Source: Lachnospiraceae bacterium
Lineage (GTDB): Bacteria > Bacillota > Clostridia > Lachnospirales > Lachnospiraceae
NCBI GenBank assembly: GCA_009774625.1
Contig: VSOB01000025.1
Location: 1 to 42,249 of the forward strand
DNA length: 42,249 bases
Direction: 5' to 3'
Shown: positions 25,880 through 34,310 of the stretch, in pieces
Numbering within the stretch: the first letter of the stretch is position 1
Layout of the letters: each line of letters starts with the position of its first letter
Notes under the pieces: generated by a model
What the model saw: only the letters and a program-made list of their open reading frames with translations
Told to the model about the DNA's origin: nothing
Database searches by the model: none
Made by a program: the position numbers and the translations under genes

Positions 25880-27622
25880 TTATGCCCTTACATCAAAAGA
25901 CAATTCGCTGATAACGCTGATATTTTTATCCGATTTGATCATTTCTTCCATCACATTACCGGCCTCTTCTTTCAGCATCAGCTTTGCATCCGCCCGATAT
26001 CCCTTCTCTGTCAGTCTCTGTGTCAGACTGTCTATGTTCTGCTCCAGAAGGTCCAGGCTTTTTTCATCCGCCAGATAAAAATTGGTATTGATTTTGCCCT
26101 GCTCCATCGCCACATAGACATCCACCATACCCAAATGTTCCATATCCAGATGAAGAAATGCGCTTACATTACCATCTTTTCTGGCCAAATTTTTTTTGTT
26201 GGTATAAACATATAAATCTCCGTGCGCATTTTCCCCTCTGAACTTCAACGGGAGCTGTACATAGGCATACATTTGGTTCAGCTGGTTCATAAAATCCACA
26301 TTTTCCCGGATGTTCTGTACACTTTTATACAGGGAAGAATCCGATTTCGTACCAGCCAGCGCCTGCGCAAGCTGTCTGGTCTGCTCATTCAGCCGTTGGT
26401 ACAGCTTTTCCACTTCCTTTTTTTCCACCGCTTCCGGAGTGGTAAGCGTCCACTGATTTGTCATTTTGTTCTGCAGCACTTTTTGAAAGCCTTTGGATAC
26501 GAACAGTTCTTTTACCGCCTCCTGCGACTGCCTGCCGTGGGCCTGTCTGCCAAGCTCCTGCACGGCCCGGTACAGTTCTTCCTGCCCTATCCGGCCTTCC
26601 AGCAGCGCTTCTGCCATCTCCGGGCTGCCCCCGGCCTGTTTCAAAAGCTCTGCCAGAGAAGCTCTGTCCTCCTGTGGAATCTGTCCGCCCTCTCTGATCC
26701 TTGCATCCGCCGCCTCCTGACGGCCCATCCGCACTGCCGTTTCTCCTTCTTCCGGCGCTGACATCGCTTCTGCTATCGCATCCGAAGCCGCCTGGCCTGC
26801 CTGGTTTTCCTCTGTGATAACCACCCGGTCCGCACCTGCCCCCTGCCCCGCCAATGCTTCCTCTGCCCCCTCCGGCGTCTGCATTGTTTCTAACATATCT
26901 GTCATATTTTCGGCAATATCCCCGCCTTCGCCGAATATGGACAGCAGTCTGTTCATCAGAGCCACACCCTCCTGCGCATCGCCGGATGCGAACAACTCTG
27001 CAACCGCCTGCGGAATCTCTTCCGCCACCTGTGCAAAAGAGGAAATCAGTTGATGCTCATAATTTTTATAGGCCGAAAACTGCTGCAGATTTTCCGGTGT
27101 CACCGGGATCTGCAGCCGGTTCATCTGCACAATAGAAGGAATATCCACCTCCGGCATATCCACTATCTGTCTGTACATTTCCTGCAGAGAACCCTTATCA
27201 ATGGACATGCCCTCCTGCATCATGGAAAATACCATCTGCATACTCTTTCCGTTGACCTGGATGCCGGCCTGAGAAAGCGCCCGCAGCGCCGTATTCTCCT
27301 GTGCCATATTATGAAACAAAGGACGCAGGGCAATCATACCGGAGGCATTGGAACGAATCTGAAAGGTTACATTCTGTCCTGTATTCGTCTGTATCTCTTT
27401 CTCCATTCTTGCATGAATCACCGTGTCCTTTGCAATCCGGATCTGTATCTCATCACCGCTGCGGTCAACCACCTCGCCGCTGACCGTCTGGCCGGGAACC
27501 AGCCCCCGCACCTGACTGTCTGCAGAGCCCCGCCCTGCATATTCTGTTTTCGCTCCGGCGGAAGAGGCCGCAACCGGATCCGGCGTACTGCCGTGAAAAA
27601 GTCCTGCTAAATGAAATGCCAT
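25880..27622 (-). CDS. FliK-like (YlqG-type) large protein
   Basis: 580 residues. The C-terminal domain (about 450-560) resembles the flagellar hook-length control protein FliK: LPLKFRGENAHGDLYVY, then LHLDMEHLGMVDVYV. The N-terminal region (about 40-110) has a small beta domain (VRGLVPGQTVSGEVVDRSG). The middle is Gln-, Ala- and Glu-rich and of low complexity. Bacillus ylqG holds the same position. Together with the FlhB-like neighbour it looks like part of a flagellar-type export control set; no other flagellar gene is in the window. The start at 27622 has GGAGAAG upstream. Confidence 0.72.
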   Translation of the reverse strand: MAFHLAGLFHGSTPDPVAASSAGAKTEYAGRGSADSQVRGLVPGQTVSGEVVDRSGDEIQIRIAKDTVIHARMEKEIQTNTGQNVTFQIRSNASGMIALRPLFHNMAQENTALRALSQAGIQVNGKSMQMVFSMMQEGMSIDKGSLQEMYRQIVDMPEVDIPSIVQMNRLQIPVTPENLQQFSAYKNYEHQLISSFAQVAEEIPQAVAELFASGDAQEGVALMNRLLSIFGEGGDIAENMTDMLETMQTPEGAEEALAGQGAGADRVVITEENQAGQAASDAIAEAMSAPEEGETAVRMGRQEAADARIREGGQIPQEDRASLAELLKQAGGSPEMAEALLEGRIGQEELYRAVQELGRQAHGRQSQEAVKELFVSKGFQKVLQNKMTNQWTLTTPEAVEKKEVEKLYQRLNEQTRQLAQALAGTKSDSSLYKSVQNIRENVDFMNQLNQMYAYVQLPLKFRGENAHGDLYVYTNKKNLARKDGNVSAFLHLDMEHLGMVDVYVAMEQGKINTNFYLADEKSLDLLEQNIDSLTQRLTEKGYRADAKLMLKEEAGNVMEEMIKSDKNISVISELSFDVRA

Positions 27623-27642
27623 AGCTTCTCCTGTTTACCCAA

Positions 27643-28413
27643 TTATGATTCCATAAAATTTTTAATAAAACTCCGCCTGTGAATGGGACCGGGCCCCAGA
27701 CGTTTCAGCGCTGCAATATGTTCTCCGGAGCCGTACCCCTTATTGGAAGCAAACCCATACCCCGGATATTTTGCATCGTATTCTGCCATGATTCTGTCCC
27801 TGGTCACCTTGGCTATAATGCTGGCAGCCGCAATGGAAACACTTTTGGCATCCCCTTTGATAATGGGAATCTGTGTAATCCCCACCGATGGAATCGTCAC
27901 TGCATCATTCAGCAGGATATCCGGCCTTACGGTAAGATTCGCCAATGCCTGCCGCATTGCCTCATAGGTTGCCTGAAGTATATTGATCTCGTCAATCCGT
28001 TCAGGACCAACGATTCCCACTCCGGTGCAAACAGCCTTCTCTCTTATTATATCGTACAATTCTTCTCTTTTTTTAGCTGTAAGCTGCTTGGAATCATTCA
28101 GATACAGAATCTGACAGTTTTTGGGAAGGATCACGGCCCCGGCCACCACCGGACCTGCCAGCGGCCCCCGGCCTGCCTCATCCACCCCGCAGATAAAATG
28201 ACAGTCAGCATACCTGTTTTCATAGACCTGCATCTTTTGTATCCGTATCCATTCTTTTTCATAGGCAGCCAGCCGTCTCCCCGCCCGATCCACCAAAGCC
28301 CTCACGCCTGCACGCCGGTCTGTTTCATAAGTTTTTATAAAAGCAGGCAGCTCTTCCATTTTGGCTGCCTGCATTTCTTTTCGTATTTCTCCGATTGTTT
28401 TTTCCATCCTCAT
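27643..28413 (-). CDS. rnhB: ribonuclease HII
   Basis: 256 residues. Removes ribonucleotides and the RNA strand of RNA-DNA hybrids. The catalytic motif CGVDEAGRGPLAGPVV (Asp78, Glu79) is present, with ILYLNDSKQLTAKKREELY and, later, ASIIAKVTRDRIM. An N-terminal extension of about 70 residues is typical of Firmicutes RnhB. ATGs at 28413 and 28407 are both possible with AAAAGG upstream; the difference is two residues. Part of the signal peptidase-rbgA-rnhB row. Confidence 0.96.
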   Translation of the reverse strand: MRMEKTIGEIRKEMQAAKMEELPAFIKTYETDRRAGVRALVDRAGRRLAAYEKEWIRIQKMQVYENRYADCHFICGVDEAGRGPLAGPVVAGAVILPKNCQILYLNDSKQLTAKKREELYDIIREKAVCTGVGIVGPERIDEINILQATYEAMRQALANLTVRPDILLNDAVTIPSVGITQIPIIKGDAKSVSIAAASIIAKVTRDRIMAEYDAKYPGYGFASNKGYGSGEHIAALKRLGPGPIHRRSFIKNFMES

Positions 28414-28421
28414 GTACCTTT

Positions 28422-28961
28422 TTATTGATGCCGTAAGATACCGAACTTACTCAAAGGCCAGATTCTGATCCAGGCCCGCCCGATAATATTCTGTCTCCTG
28501 ATATTTCCTACGCTGGGATCTCTGCTGTCAGAACTGCTGTTCCGATTATCGCCCAGTACAAAGTATTCATCCTCTGCCAGTGTTATCTTTTCAAAAGCCC
28601 GGCCCGGAGACTCCATTACTTCTCTGCCGTAAGACTCTTCCAGCAATTCGTCATTGATATAAATATTGCCCTCTCCGTCAATCTGGACCGTTTCCCCGGG
28701 CATTCCGATAATCCGTTTGATATAATAGGTATCCTCCTCGTACTGAAACGGAAATACAATAATATCAAACCGCTGCGGATCACTGAACCGATACGTAATC
28801 TTGTCCACGATCAGATTGTCCTCATTGCTGAGCGTGGTTTCCATCGAACTGCCGCTTACTTCCGTTCTCTGTCCCACAAAAGTAATCACCAGATAAGTCA
28901 ATGCCAGTACAATCAGCAAATACAGACTCGTATCCAATAGTTCCCTGATAATCTTTTTCAT
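28422..28961 (-). CDS. lepB: type I signal peptidase (second copy, downstream of rbgA)
   Basis: 179 residues, one N-terminal transmembrane helix (about 11-29). Serine-lysine peptidase that cleaves Sec and Tat signal peptides outside the membrane. Catalytic Ser39 in SGSSMETTL and Lys82 in YYIKRIIGMPGE; box E is GDNRNSSSDSR. A long in-frame extension upstream lies inside rbgA and is rejected; ATG at 28961 follows a G-rich stretch (AGGGGG). It starts 14 bases after rbgA and ends 8 bases before rnhB. Confidence 0.93.
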   Translation of the reverse strand: MKKIIRELLDTSLYLLIVLALTYLVITFVGQRTEVSGSSMETTLSNEDNLIVDKITYRFSDPQRFDIIVFPFQYEEDTYYIKRIIGMPGETVQIDGEGNIYINDELLEESYGREVMESPGRAFEKITLAEDEYFVLGDNRNSSSDSRDPSVGNIRRQNIIGRAWIRIWPLSKFGILRHQ

Positions 28962-28975
28962 CCCTATGCCCCCTG

Positions 28976-29815
28976 CTATGGTCTTTCCAGACTGATTCTC
29001 CCCAGCTTTCCGCTCCTGAATTCCTCCAACAGTATGGAAGATGCCTTCCGCAAATCCGGCTCCTCTCCCTTGAGAAAGCATCTGCGTCTGATGCAGATCT
29101 GTGTTAAAATCTCAAAATTCTCACCGTTTTCCTTTATTCCAAAACGATTGCTCAGTACACCTTCATAAGCAATACGCAGATATCCGATCAATTCCAGAGC
29201 CAATTCCTCGATCTGCAGGATTTCATCGTTCATAGAGCCGATCCAGGCCAGGCGCATACCTGCCTGCTGATCCTCAAATTTGGGCCAGAGAATCCCCGGC
29301 GTATCCAGCAATTCCAGACTTTTGTGCAGTCGAATCCACTGTTTTCCCTTTGTCACCCCCGGCTTATTCCCCGTTTTGGTACAAGCCTTGCCTGCAAATG
29401 TGTTGATAAACGTAGACTTTCCCACATTGGGGATGCCTGCCACCATAGCACGGATGGGACGGTTCAGAATCCCTCTTCTCCTGTCACGCTCTATCTTATC
29501 CCTGCAGGCTTCCCGTACCACAGCCTGGATTGACTTAACACCTGCCCCTGATCTGGAATTTACTTCCACGGCATGGATCCCCTGCCCTTTAAAATACTCC
29601 ATCCATTCTCTGTTCACAGAGGCATCCGCCAGATCAGACTTATTCAGCAGAATCAGCCTGGATTTATTCCTGCCCAGCTCATCAATATCCGGATTCCTGC
29701 TGCTGAGAGGAATCCTGGCATCTACCAGCTCTATCATCAGATCAATCAGCATCAGATTTTCCTGCATCATACGTTTTGCTTTTGTCATATGACCGGGATA
29801 CCATTGATAATTCAT
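28976..29815 (-). CDS. rbgA: ribosome-biogenesis GTPase RbgA (YlqF)
   Basis: 279 residues. Circularly permuted GTPase for late 50S assembly. Motif order is permuted as expected: the G4 motif NKSDLAD comes first (about 59-65), then G1 GIPNVGKST (near 125) and G3 DTPGILWPKF. N-terminal MNYQWYPGHMTKAKRMM is characteristic. An upstream ATG (29833) lacks a ribosome binding site; 29815 has GAGGAAGGA about 6 bases before it. The C-terminal ANTAR-like tail is present. Confidence 0.96.
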   Translation of the reverse strand: MNYQWYPGHMTKAKRMMQENLMLIDLMIELVDARIPLSSRNPDIDELGRNKSRLILLNKSDLADASVNREWMEYFKGQGIHAVEVNSRSGAGVKSIQAVVREACRDKIERDRRRGILNRPIRAMVAGIPNVGKSTFINTFAGKACTKTGNKPGVTKGKQWIRLHKSLELLDTPGILWPKFEDQQAGMRLAWIGSMNDEILQIEELALELIGYLRIAYEGVLSNRFGIKENGENFEILTQICIRRRCFLKGEEPDLRKASSILLEEFRSGKLGRISLERP

Positions 29816-29859
29816 GTCGTTGTCCTTCCTCATTCTGATCGGGCAAAATCCCTGATCCC

Positions 29860-30444
29860 TTATTTGATAAAGCCCATGCCACTGCCAGAAGATGCCATAT
29901 GAAACCAGGCCTTTCCGGTGATGTTTTCACGTTTCACCGGTCCAATATTGCCGGAACGGCTGTCCTCACTGTTATTCCGGTTATCGCCCAGTACGAAATA
30001 CTCATCTATACCCAACAGGATTTCATTCTCTGCAATCCCTGCATCCGCCATCTTATCATAAACCTCGTCCTCTTCCGCCAGAACTCCGTTGATATACAGC
30101 CGTTCATCCTTGATCTGTACCGTCTCGCCGGGCAGACCCACCACACGCTTTACATAGTAGTGGGTGTTTTGATTGCCATTGGGCAAAAACACGATCACAT
30201 CTCCCCGTTTGGGAGAAACGATCTTATACAGAAAGTGATTGATCAGTATTTCCTGGCCGTTATACAGTCCCGGCTCCATAGAAACACCGATTACTCTTGT
30301 CCGCATCCCCACAGAAAATACAAGAACTGCCGCAATCAAAACAGCCGTAAACACAAGAAAAAACCATTCCGCAATCTCCCGAAGGGCAGTACTGCTTATT
30401 TTCTTTTTTTTATGATAAAAACTCAGTCCCTGCTTTTTGCTCAT
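29860..30444 (-). CDS. lepB: type I signal peptidase (first copy, upstream of rbgA)
   Basis: 194 residues. A basic N-terminus (KKKKI) precedes one transmembrane helix (about 29-47). Catalytic Ser55 in IGVSMEPGL and Lys99 in YYVKRVVGLPGE; box E is GDNRNNSEDSR. It is clearly different from the copy 44-45 bases and one gene downstream, so the pair is old or of separate origin. SD GAGG. A terminator for rplS precedes it, so it may start a separate unit with its own promoter; none was clear. Confidence 0.93.
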   Translation of the reverse strand: MSKKQGLSFYHKKKKISSTALREIAEWFFLVFTAVLIAAVLVFSVGMRTRVIGVSMEPGLYNGQEILINHFLYKIVSPKRGDVIVFLPNGNQNTHYYVKRVVGLPGETVQIKDERLYINGVLAEEDEVYDKMADAGIAENEILLGIDEYFVLGDNRNNSEDSRSGNIGPVKRENITGKAWFHMASSGSGMGFIK

Positions 30445-30564
30445 CTGCTACCTCGTAGTTGGTTTTACCGTATCTTCTTCGCCCTATGAATCCTTTATCT
30501 GCCAATTCCGTCTGCAAGCAGCCGTATCGGCATCTGTAGGATTCGCACGGCTCATTGCCTGCCT

Positions 30565-30600
30565 GAAAAAAACATAGGGCAACTACTTGTGCAGCTGCCC
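30565..30600 (-). terminator. terminator after rplS
   Basis: Minus-strand hairpin GGGCAGCT (30600-30593) with AGTTGCCC (30584-30577), one G-U pair, then seven U residues (A run at 30566-30572 on the plus strand). Confidence 0.7.
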
Positions 30601-30613
30601 TGTTCTTGTTTCC

Positions 30614-30961
30614 TTATTTTACCAGTTCTTTTACCTTTGCCTTCTTACCGGTGCGCTTTCTCAGGTAGAACAGTTTTGCACGTCTTACCTTACCTCTTCT
30701 TACCACTTCGATTTTCTCTACATTGGGAGAATGCAGCGGCCATGTTTTTTCCACGCCCACGCCATTGGAAGTCTTTCTGACTGTGAATGTCTCTCTGCTG
30801 CTTCCACCCTGACGCTTCAGTACGGTGCCTTCAAAAACCTGGATTCTTTCCCGGTTGCCTTCCTTGATCTTACCATATACCTTAACGGTATCGCCCACGC
30901 AAAACTCCTGGATTTCGGGCTTAAGCTGCTCTTCTTCAATGCTTTTAATAATATCGTTCAT
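30614..30961 (-). CDS. rplS: 50S ribosomal protein L19
   Basis: 115 residues, the usual length. Begins MNDIIKSIEEEQLK; contains GDTVKVYGKIKEG, QVFEGTVLKRQGGS and the C-terminal VRRGKVRRAKLFYLR, all family hallmarks. It sits at the interface between the ribosomal subunits. SD AAGGAGG 6-7 bases before ATG. It is about 90 bases after trmD and has a candidate internal promoter at 31037-31065. Confidence 0.98.
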   Translation of the reverse strand: MNDIIKSIEEEQLKPEIQEFCVGDTVKVYGKIKEGNRERIQVFEGTVLKRQGGSSRETFTVRKTSNGVGVEKTWPLHSPNVEKIEVVRRGKVRRAKLFYLRKRTGKKAKVKELVK

Positions 30962-31036
30962 GTGTGCCTCCTTGTATCATCAGACGTTCTTAATGCACTT
31001 TGCAACAGAGGACCATCTCACCTTCGCAACAGTAAT

Positions 31037-31065
31037 AATGTACCATATCTTTTTCAGGATTGCAA
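31037..31065 (-). promoter_or_regulatory. candidate internal promoter and leader of rplS
   Basis: Minus strand TTGCAA (31065-31060), 17-base spacer, TACATT (31042-31037), overlapping the end of trmD. It would give a leader of about 70 bases before rplS; some Firmicutes rplS leaders are autoregulatory, but the structure was not established here. Confidence 0.45.
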
Positions 31066-31758
31066 GTTTTTTTTCATATACCGTTCGTAAAGATCCGGCC
31101 TTCTCTCCTGTGTCCGTCTGATGGACTGCTCCAGACGCCACTGGGCAATTTTTTGATGGTTGCCGGATAACAGTACCTCCGGTACCCCTTTGTCATGCCA
31201 GATGGGAGGACGGGAATATTGAGGATATTCCAGCAGGCCATTCTGAAAGCTCTCGGTTTCTGCAGAATTTTCGTTGTGCAGCACACCGGGTATAAGTCTT
31301 GCTATGGCATCCACCATCACCAGAGCAGGCAGTTCTCCTCCGGTCAGCACATAATCTCCGATGGAAACAGAATCCGTCACCACCTCTTCCAGTACCCGCT
31401 CATCTATGCCTTCATAATGTCCGCAAAGAAAAATCAGTTCCTTTTCCTGAGAAAGCTCCTGGGCAAGCTCCTGGGTAAAGGTACGTCCCTGGGGCGTCAC
31501 ATAGATCGTCCGGATTTTCACTTCACTCCCGCTTTGTACAGAATTCCAGGCATCATAAACAGGCTGTGCCTGCATCAGCATACCCGCGCCACCCCCATAA
31601 GTATAATCGTCCACTTTTTTATGCTTATTGACGGTATAGTCCCTGATATTCACCGTATGGAAAGAAACGCATCCACTTTGGGCCGCTCTTCCCAGTATAC
31701 TTGCATGCAGACAGGTATCCGCCATCTCCGGAAACAGGGTCAGAATATGAAATTTCAT
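31054..31758 (-). CDS. trmD: tRNA (guanine37-N1)-methyltransferase
   Basis: 234 residues. Methylates G37 next to the anticodon and prevents +1 frameshifts. SPOUT-family trefoil-knot motifs are present: TLFPEM at the start, YGGGAGMLMQAQPV near 59, LCGHYEGIDERV near 112 and SIGDYVLTGGELPAL near 132. A longer in-frame frame exists upstream, but ATG at 31758 has GGGAGAG 5 bases before it. It lies 19 bases after rimM. Confidence 0.97.
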   Translation of the reverse strand: MKFHILTLFPEMADTCLHASILGRAAQSGCVSFHTVNIRDYTVNKHKKVDDYTYGGGAGMLMQAQPVYDAWNSVQSGSEVKIRTIYVTPQGRTFTQELAQELSQEKELIFLCGHYEGIDERVLEEVVTDSVSIGDYVLTGGELPALVMVDAIARLIPGVLHNENSAETESFQNGLLEYPQYSRPPIWHDKGVPEVLLSGNHQKIAQWRLEQSIRRTQERRPDLYERYMKKNLQS

Positions 31759-31777
31759 CTTTACTCTCCCTATCGCT

Positions 31778-32287
31778 TCAATCCAATAGCCCCGGCAGAA
31801 TATGAACATGCATCCTGCCGCTATCCAAATCCACATCCAGAATACAGTCCCTGATCGCCGGAAGCAGAATCTCTTTGCCCTCCTGTGTCAGCACGCTGTA
31901 TACATCGTTCGCTCCGGTTTCAATCACATCCTGCAGAACACCTATTTTTTCCTGTTTCTCATCCCATACGGACAATCCGATCAGATCCGCAATAAAATAC
32001 TCATCCTTTTCCAGAGGAACCGCATTTTCTCTTGTTACATACAGATCCTTTCCTTTGAAACGCTCTATATCGTTGATGGAGTCATATCCTTTAAACTTCA
32101 ATATGACAAACTGCCTGAAAAATTTAACGGTTTCCACTTCCAGAATTTTTTTCTCCCCGCCCGTATCCACAATCAGTTCCCTGCAGTCCCGGAAACGCCC
32201 GGCATCATCCGTCATGGGAAACACCTTCACTTCGCCTTTGATTCCACGCGTGGAGGTGATCGCGCCCACCTTTAACAGTTCTTCCAT
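31778..32287 (-). CDS. rimM: 16S rRNA processing protein RimM
   Basis: 169 residues, the usual length. Helps mature the 30S head. N-terminal VGAITSTRGIKGEVKVFPMTD is the RimM start; the C-terminal PRC-barrel domain includes DVIETGANDVYSVLTQEGKE and LLPAIRDCILDVDLDSGRM. SD AAGGAGAGGAG. The start at 32287 follows a hairpin between khpA and rimM. Confidence 0.96.
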   Translation of the reverse strand: MEELLKVGAITSTRGIKGEVKVFPMTDDAGRFRDCRELIVDTGGEKKILEVETVKFFRQFVILKFKGYDSINDIERFKGKDLYVTRENAVPLEKDEYFIADLIGLSVWDEKQEKIGVLQDVIETGANDVYSVLTQEGKEILLPAIRDCILDVDLDSGRMHVHILPGLLD

Positions 32288-32329
32288 TTCTCCTCTCCTT
32301 ATCCCCGGCTATATCCTTCCAAAGAGCAG

Positions 32330-32362
32330 GACAGGGACGACTCCCTGCGAATCGCCCCTGTC
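32330..32362 (-). other. hairpin between khpA and rimM
   Basis: Near-perfect 11-bp stem, GACAGGGACGA (32330-32340) with TCGCCCCTGTC (32352-32362), one G-U type pair, 11-base loop, 2 bases after the khpA stop. No U-run follows, so it is more likely an mRNA processing or partial attenuation site than a full terminator. Confidence 0.4.
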
Positions 32363-32364
32363 TG

Positions 32365-32592
32365 TCAGATGATCTCTACATCCACTTTCTTATTGTCTTT
32401 TGATGATGCTGCTTTTACAACAGAGCGGATTGCCTTTGCAATTCTGCCTTGTTTGCCAATCACCTTGCCCATATCAGATGCTGCCACATGAAGCTCCACA
32501 GTAATGTTTTTACCGTTTTCCTTTTGTGTTACAACAACTTCATCCGGATGGTCCACAAGCGCCTTTGCAATTACTTCAACCAATTCTTTCAT
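32365..32592 (-). CDS. khpA: KH-domain RNA-binding protein KhpA (YlqC)
   Basis: 75 residues. A single KH domain with the GxxG loop in GKVIGKQGRIAKAIR (about 47-61). In streptococci KhpA works with KhpB (Jag/EloR) in control of cell elongation and division; it binds small RNAs and mRNA. The ATG at 32592 has GGAGG 7 bases upstream; a longer frame is unlikely. Bacillus ylqC is in the same place between rpsP and rimM (ylqD is missing here). Confidence 0.93.
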   Translation of the reverse strand: MKELVEVIAKALVDHPDEVVVTQKENGKNITVELHVAASDMGKVIGKQGRIAKAIRSVVKAASSKDNKKVDVEII

Positions 32593-32643
32593 ACTCAACC
32601 TCCGGAAGCCCGTCTGCATCAGGTACAGAATGCTAACAAGTCT

Positions 32644-32889
32644 TTATTTCTCAATCCCTGCTTTCTTAAAAATCCTGCTGACTGCTTCCGTGGGCTGTGC
32701 TCCGTTTGCAAGCCATTTTCTGGCCAGCTCTTCGTTTACCTTAAATGTGCTGGGCTCTGTCATCGGATCCAGAGTTCCGATTTCTTCAATGAACCTTCCA
32801 TCTCTGGGAGAACGGGAATCTGCAACGACGATTCTATAAAAAGGAGCCTTCTTCTGTCCCATTCTTTTTAATCTGATTTTTACTGCCAT
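32644..32889 (-). CDS. rpsP: 30S ribosomal protein S16
   Basis: 81 residues. N-terminal MAVKIRLKRMGQKKAPFYRI and the block DSRSPRDGRFIEEIGTLDP are S16 hallmarks. SD GGAGGTG. A tiny 6-bp hairpin (32923-32937) lies in the ffh-rpsP spacer. Confidence 0.98.
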   Translation of the reverse strand: MAVKIRLKRMGQKKAPFYRIVVADSRSPRDGRFIEEIGTLDPMTEPSTFKVNEELARKWLANGAQPTEAVSRIFKKAGIEK

Positions 32890-32954
32890 GTTCTTTCACC
32901 TCCGAAATAATTTCATCATATAAGGGGCTATGCCCCTGCCACATGTATTTGTAT

Positions 32955-34310
32955 CTAAAAAGGGAATTTGAATTTTCCCTTTTTGCTACCAAAACCACCC
33001 ATCATGCCCGGAAGCTGCTTCATCATCTTCTGGGACTGCTCAAACTGTTTGACAAAACGATTGACCACACTGATATCCACTCCTGCCCCTTTCGCAATCC
33101 GGTGCTTACGGCTGGGATTCAACAGTTTTGGGTCTTTTCTCTCTTCTTTTGTCATGGAAAGCACAATGGCCTCCATACGGGACAGCTGTCCCTCATCCAC
33201 CAGAGATTCCATGTCACCCAGCTTTCCGCCGCCCATCCCCGGCATCATGGACAACAGGCTGGAAAGACCGCCCATTTTCTTCATTTGAGACATACTTTCC
33301 AGATAATCTTCGAAGTCAAACTTCCCTTTTTTTAAACGGGAGGCCATTTCTTTTTCTTTGTCCGCATCCATATCGATGCTGCTTTGTGCCTTTTCAATCA
33401 GGGAAAGCACATCTCCCATACCCAGGATACGTCCTGCCATCCGGTCCGGATAAAACTGCTCCAGATCAGACAGCTTCTCACCCATACCCACATATAAAAT
33501 CGGTTTACCGGTAACGGCTTTGACAGAGAGCGCCGCGCCGCCTCTGGAATCACCGTCCATCTTGGACAGGATCACACCGTCTATTCCTACTTTATCATTA
33601 AAATCCTTTGCCACATTGACAGCATCCTGTCCTGTCATGGCATCCACTACCAGCAGCGACTGATGGACCTCCACATTGGCTTTGATTTCCTGCAGCTCTT
33701 CCATCATCTCTTCATCAATATGCAGCCGACCGGCCGTATCCAATATCACCACATTGTGACCGAATTTAGCCGCATGCTCCAACGAAGCTCTGGCAATGTC
33801 CACAGGCCTTTGATTCTCTCCCATGGAAAATACATCCACTTCCTGTTTTTCTCCATTGACCTGTAACTGTTTGATTGCTGCCGGTCTGTAAATATCACAG
33901 GCCACCAACAGAGGCTTTTTTCCTTTTTTCTTGAACTTTCCTGCTATTTTGGCTGTCGTAGTGGTCTTACCGGCACCTTGCAGACCGCACATCATAATCA
34001 CAGTGACGGCTTTGCCTGGCTGGAGCTGTATCTCCGTAGTCTCAGAACCCATCAGAGCGATCATTTCTTCGTTTACGATCTTGATCACCATCTGTCCCGG
34101 ATTCAGACCGTTCATCACATCGGCCCCGATGGCACGTTCCTCCACAGATTTGATAAACTGCTTGACCACCCTGAAATTCACATCGGCCTCCAGCAGTGCC
34201 ATCCTGACTTCCTTCAGAGCCGCTCTGACATCCTCTTCGGTCAGACGTCCCTTACTCCGCAGTTTTTTAAATACATTCTGCAATTTATCCGTTAAGCTCT
34301 CAAATGCCAT
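32955..34310 (-). CDS. ffh: signal recognition particle protein Ffh (SRP54)
   Basis: 451 residues. GTPase that binds the 4.5S/6S RNA and signal sequences and hands ribosomes to FtsY. NG domain: G1 GLQGAGKTTT near 107, DTAGRLHIDEE near 190, SKMDGDSRGGAAL near 247. The methionine-rich M domain (about 300-451) binds the RNA. ylxM's stop codon (34313-34311) abuts this start, so the two are probably coupled; SD GAGG lies inside ylxM. Confidence 0.98.
   Translation of the reverse strand: MAFESLTDKLQNVFKKLRSKGRLTEEDVRAALKEVRMALLEADVNFRVVKQFIKSVEERAIGADVMNGLNPGQMVIKIVNEEMIALMGSETTEIQLQPGKAVTVIMMCGLQGAGKTTTTAKIAGKFKKKGKKPLLVACDIYRPAAIKQLQVNGEKQEVDVFSMGENQRPVDIARASLEHAAKFGHNVVILDTAGRLHIDEEMMEELQEIKANVEVHQSLLVVDAMTGQDAVNVAKDFNDKVGIDGVILSKMDGDSRGGAALSVKAVTGKPILYVGMGEKLSDLEQFYPDRMAGRILGMGDVLSLIEKAQSSIDMDADKEKEMASRLKKGKFDFEDYLESMSQMKKMGGLSSLLSMMPGMGGGKLGDMESLVDEGQLSRMEAIVLSMTKEERKDPKLLNPSRKHRIAKGAGVDISVVNRFVKQFEQSQKMMKQLPGMMGGFGSKKGKFKFPF

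Noticed and set aside
32923..32937. AGGGGC / GCCCCT hairpin in the ffh-rpsP spacer
   Set aside because: Six base pairs with a 3-base loop and no U-run; not enough to assign a role.
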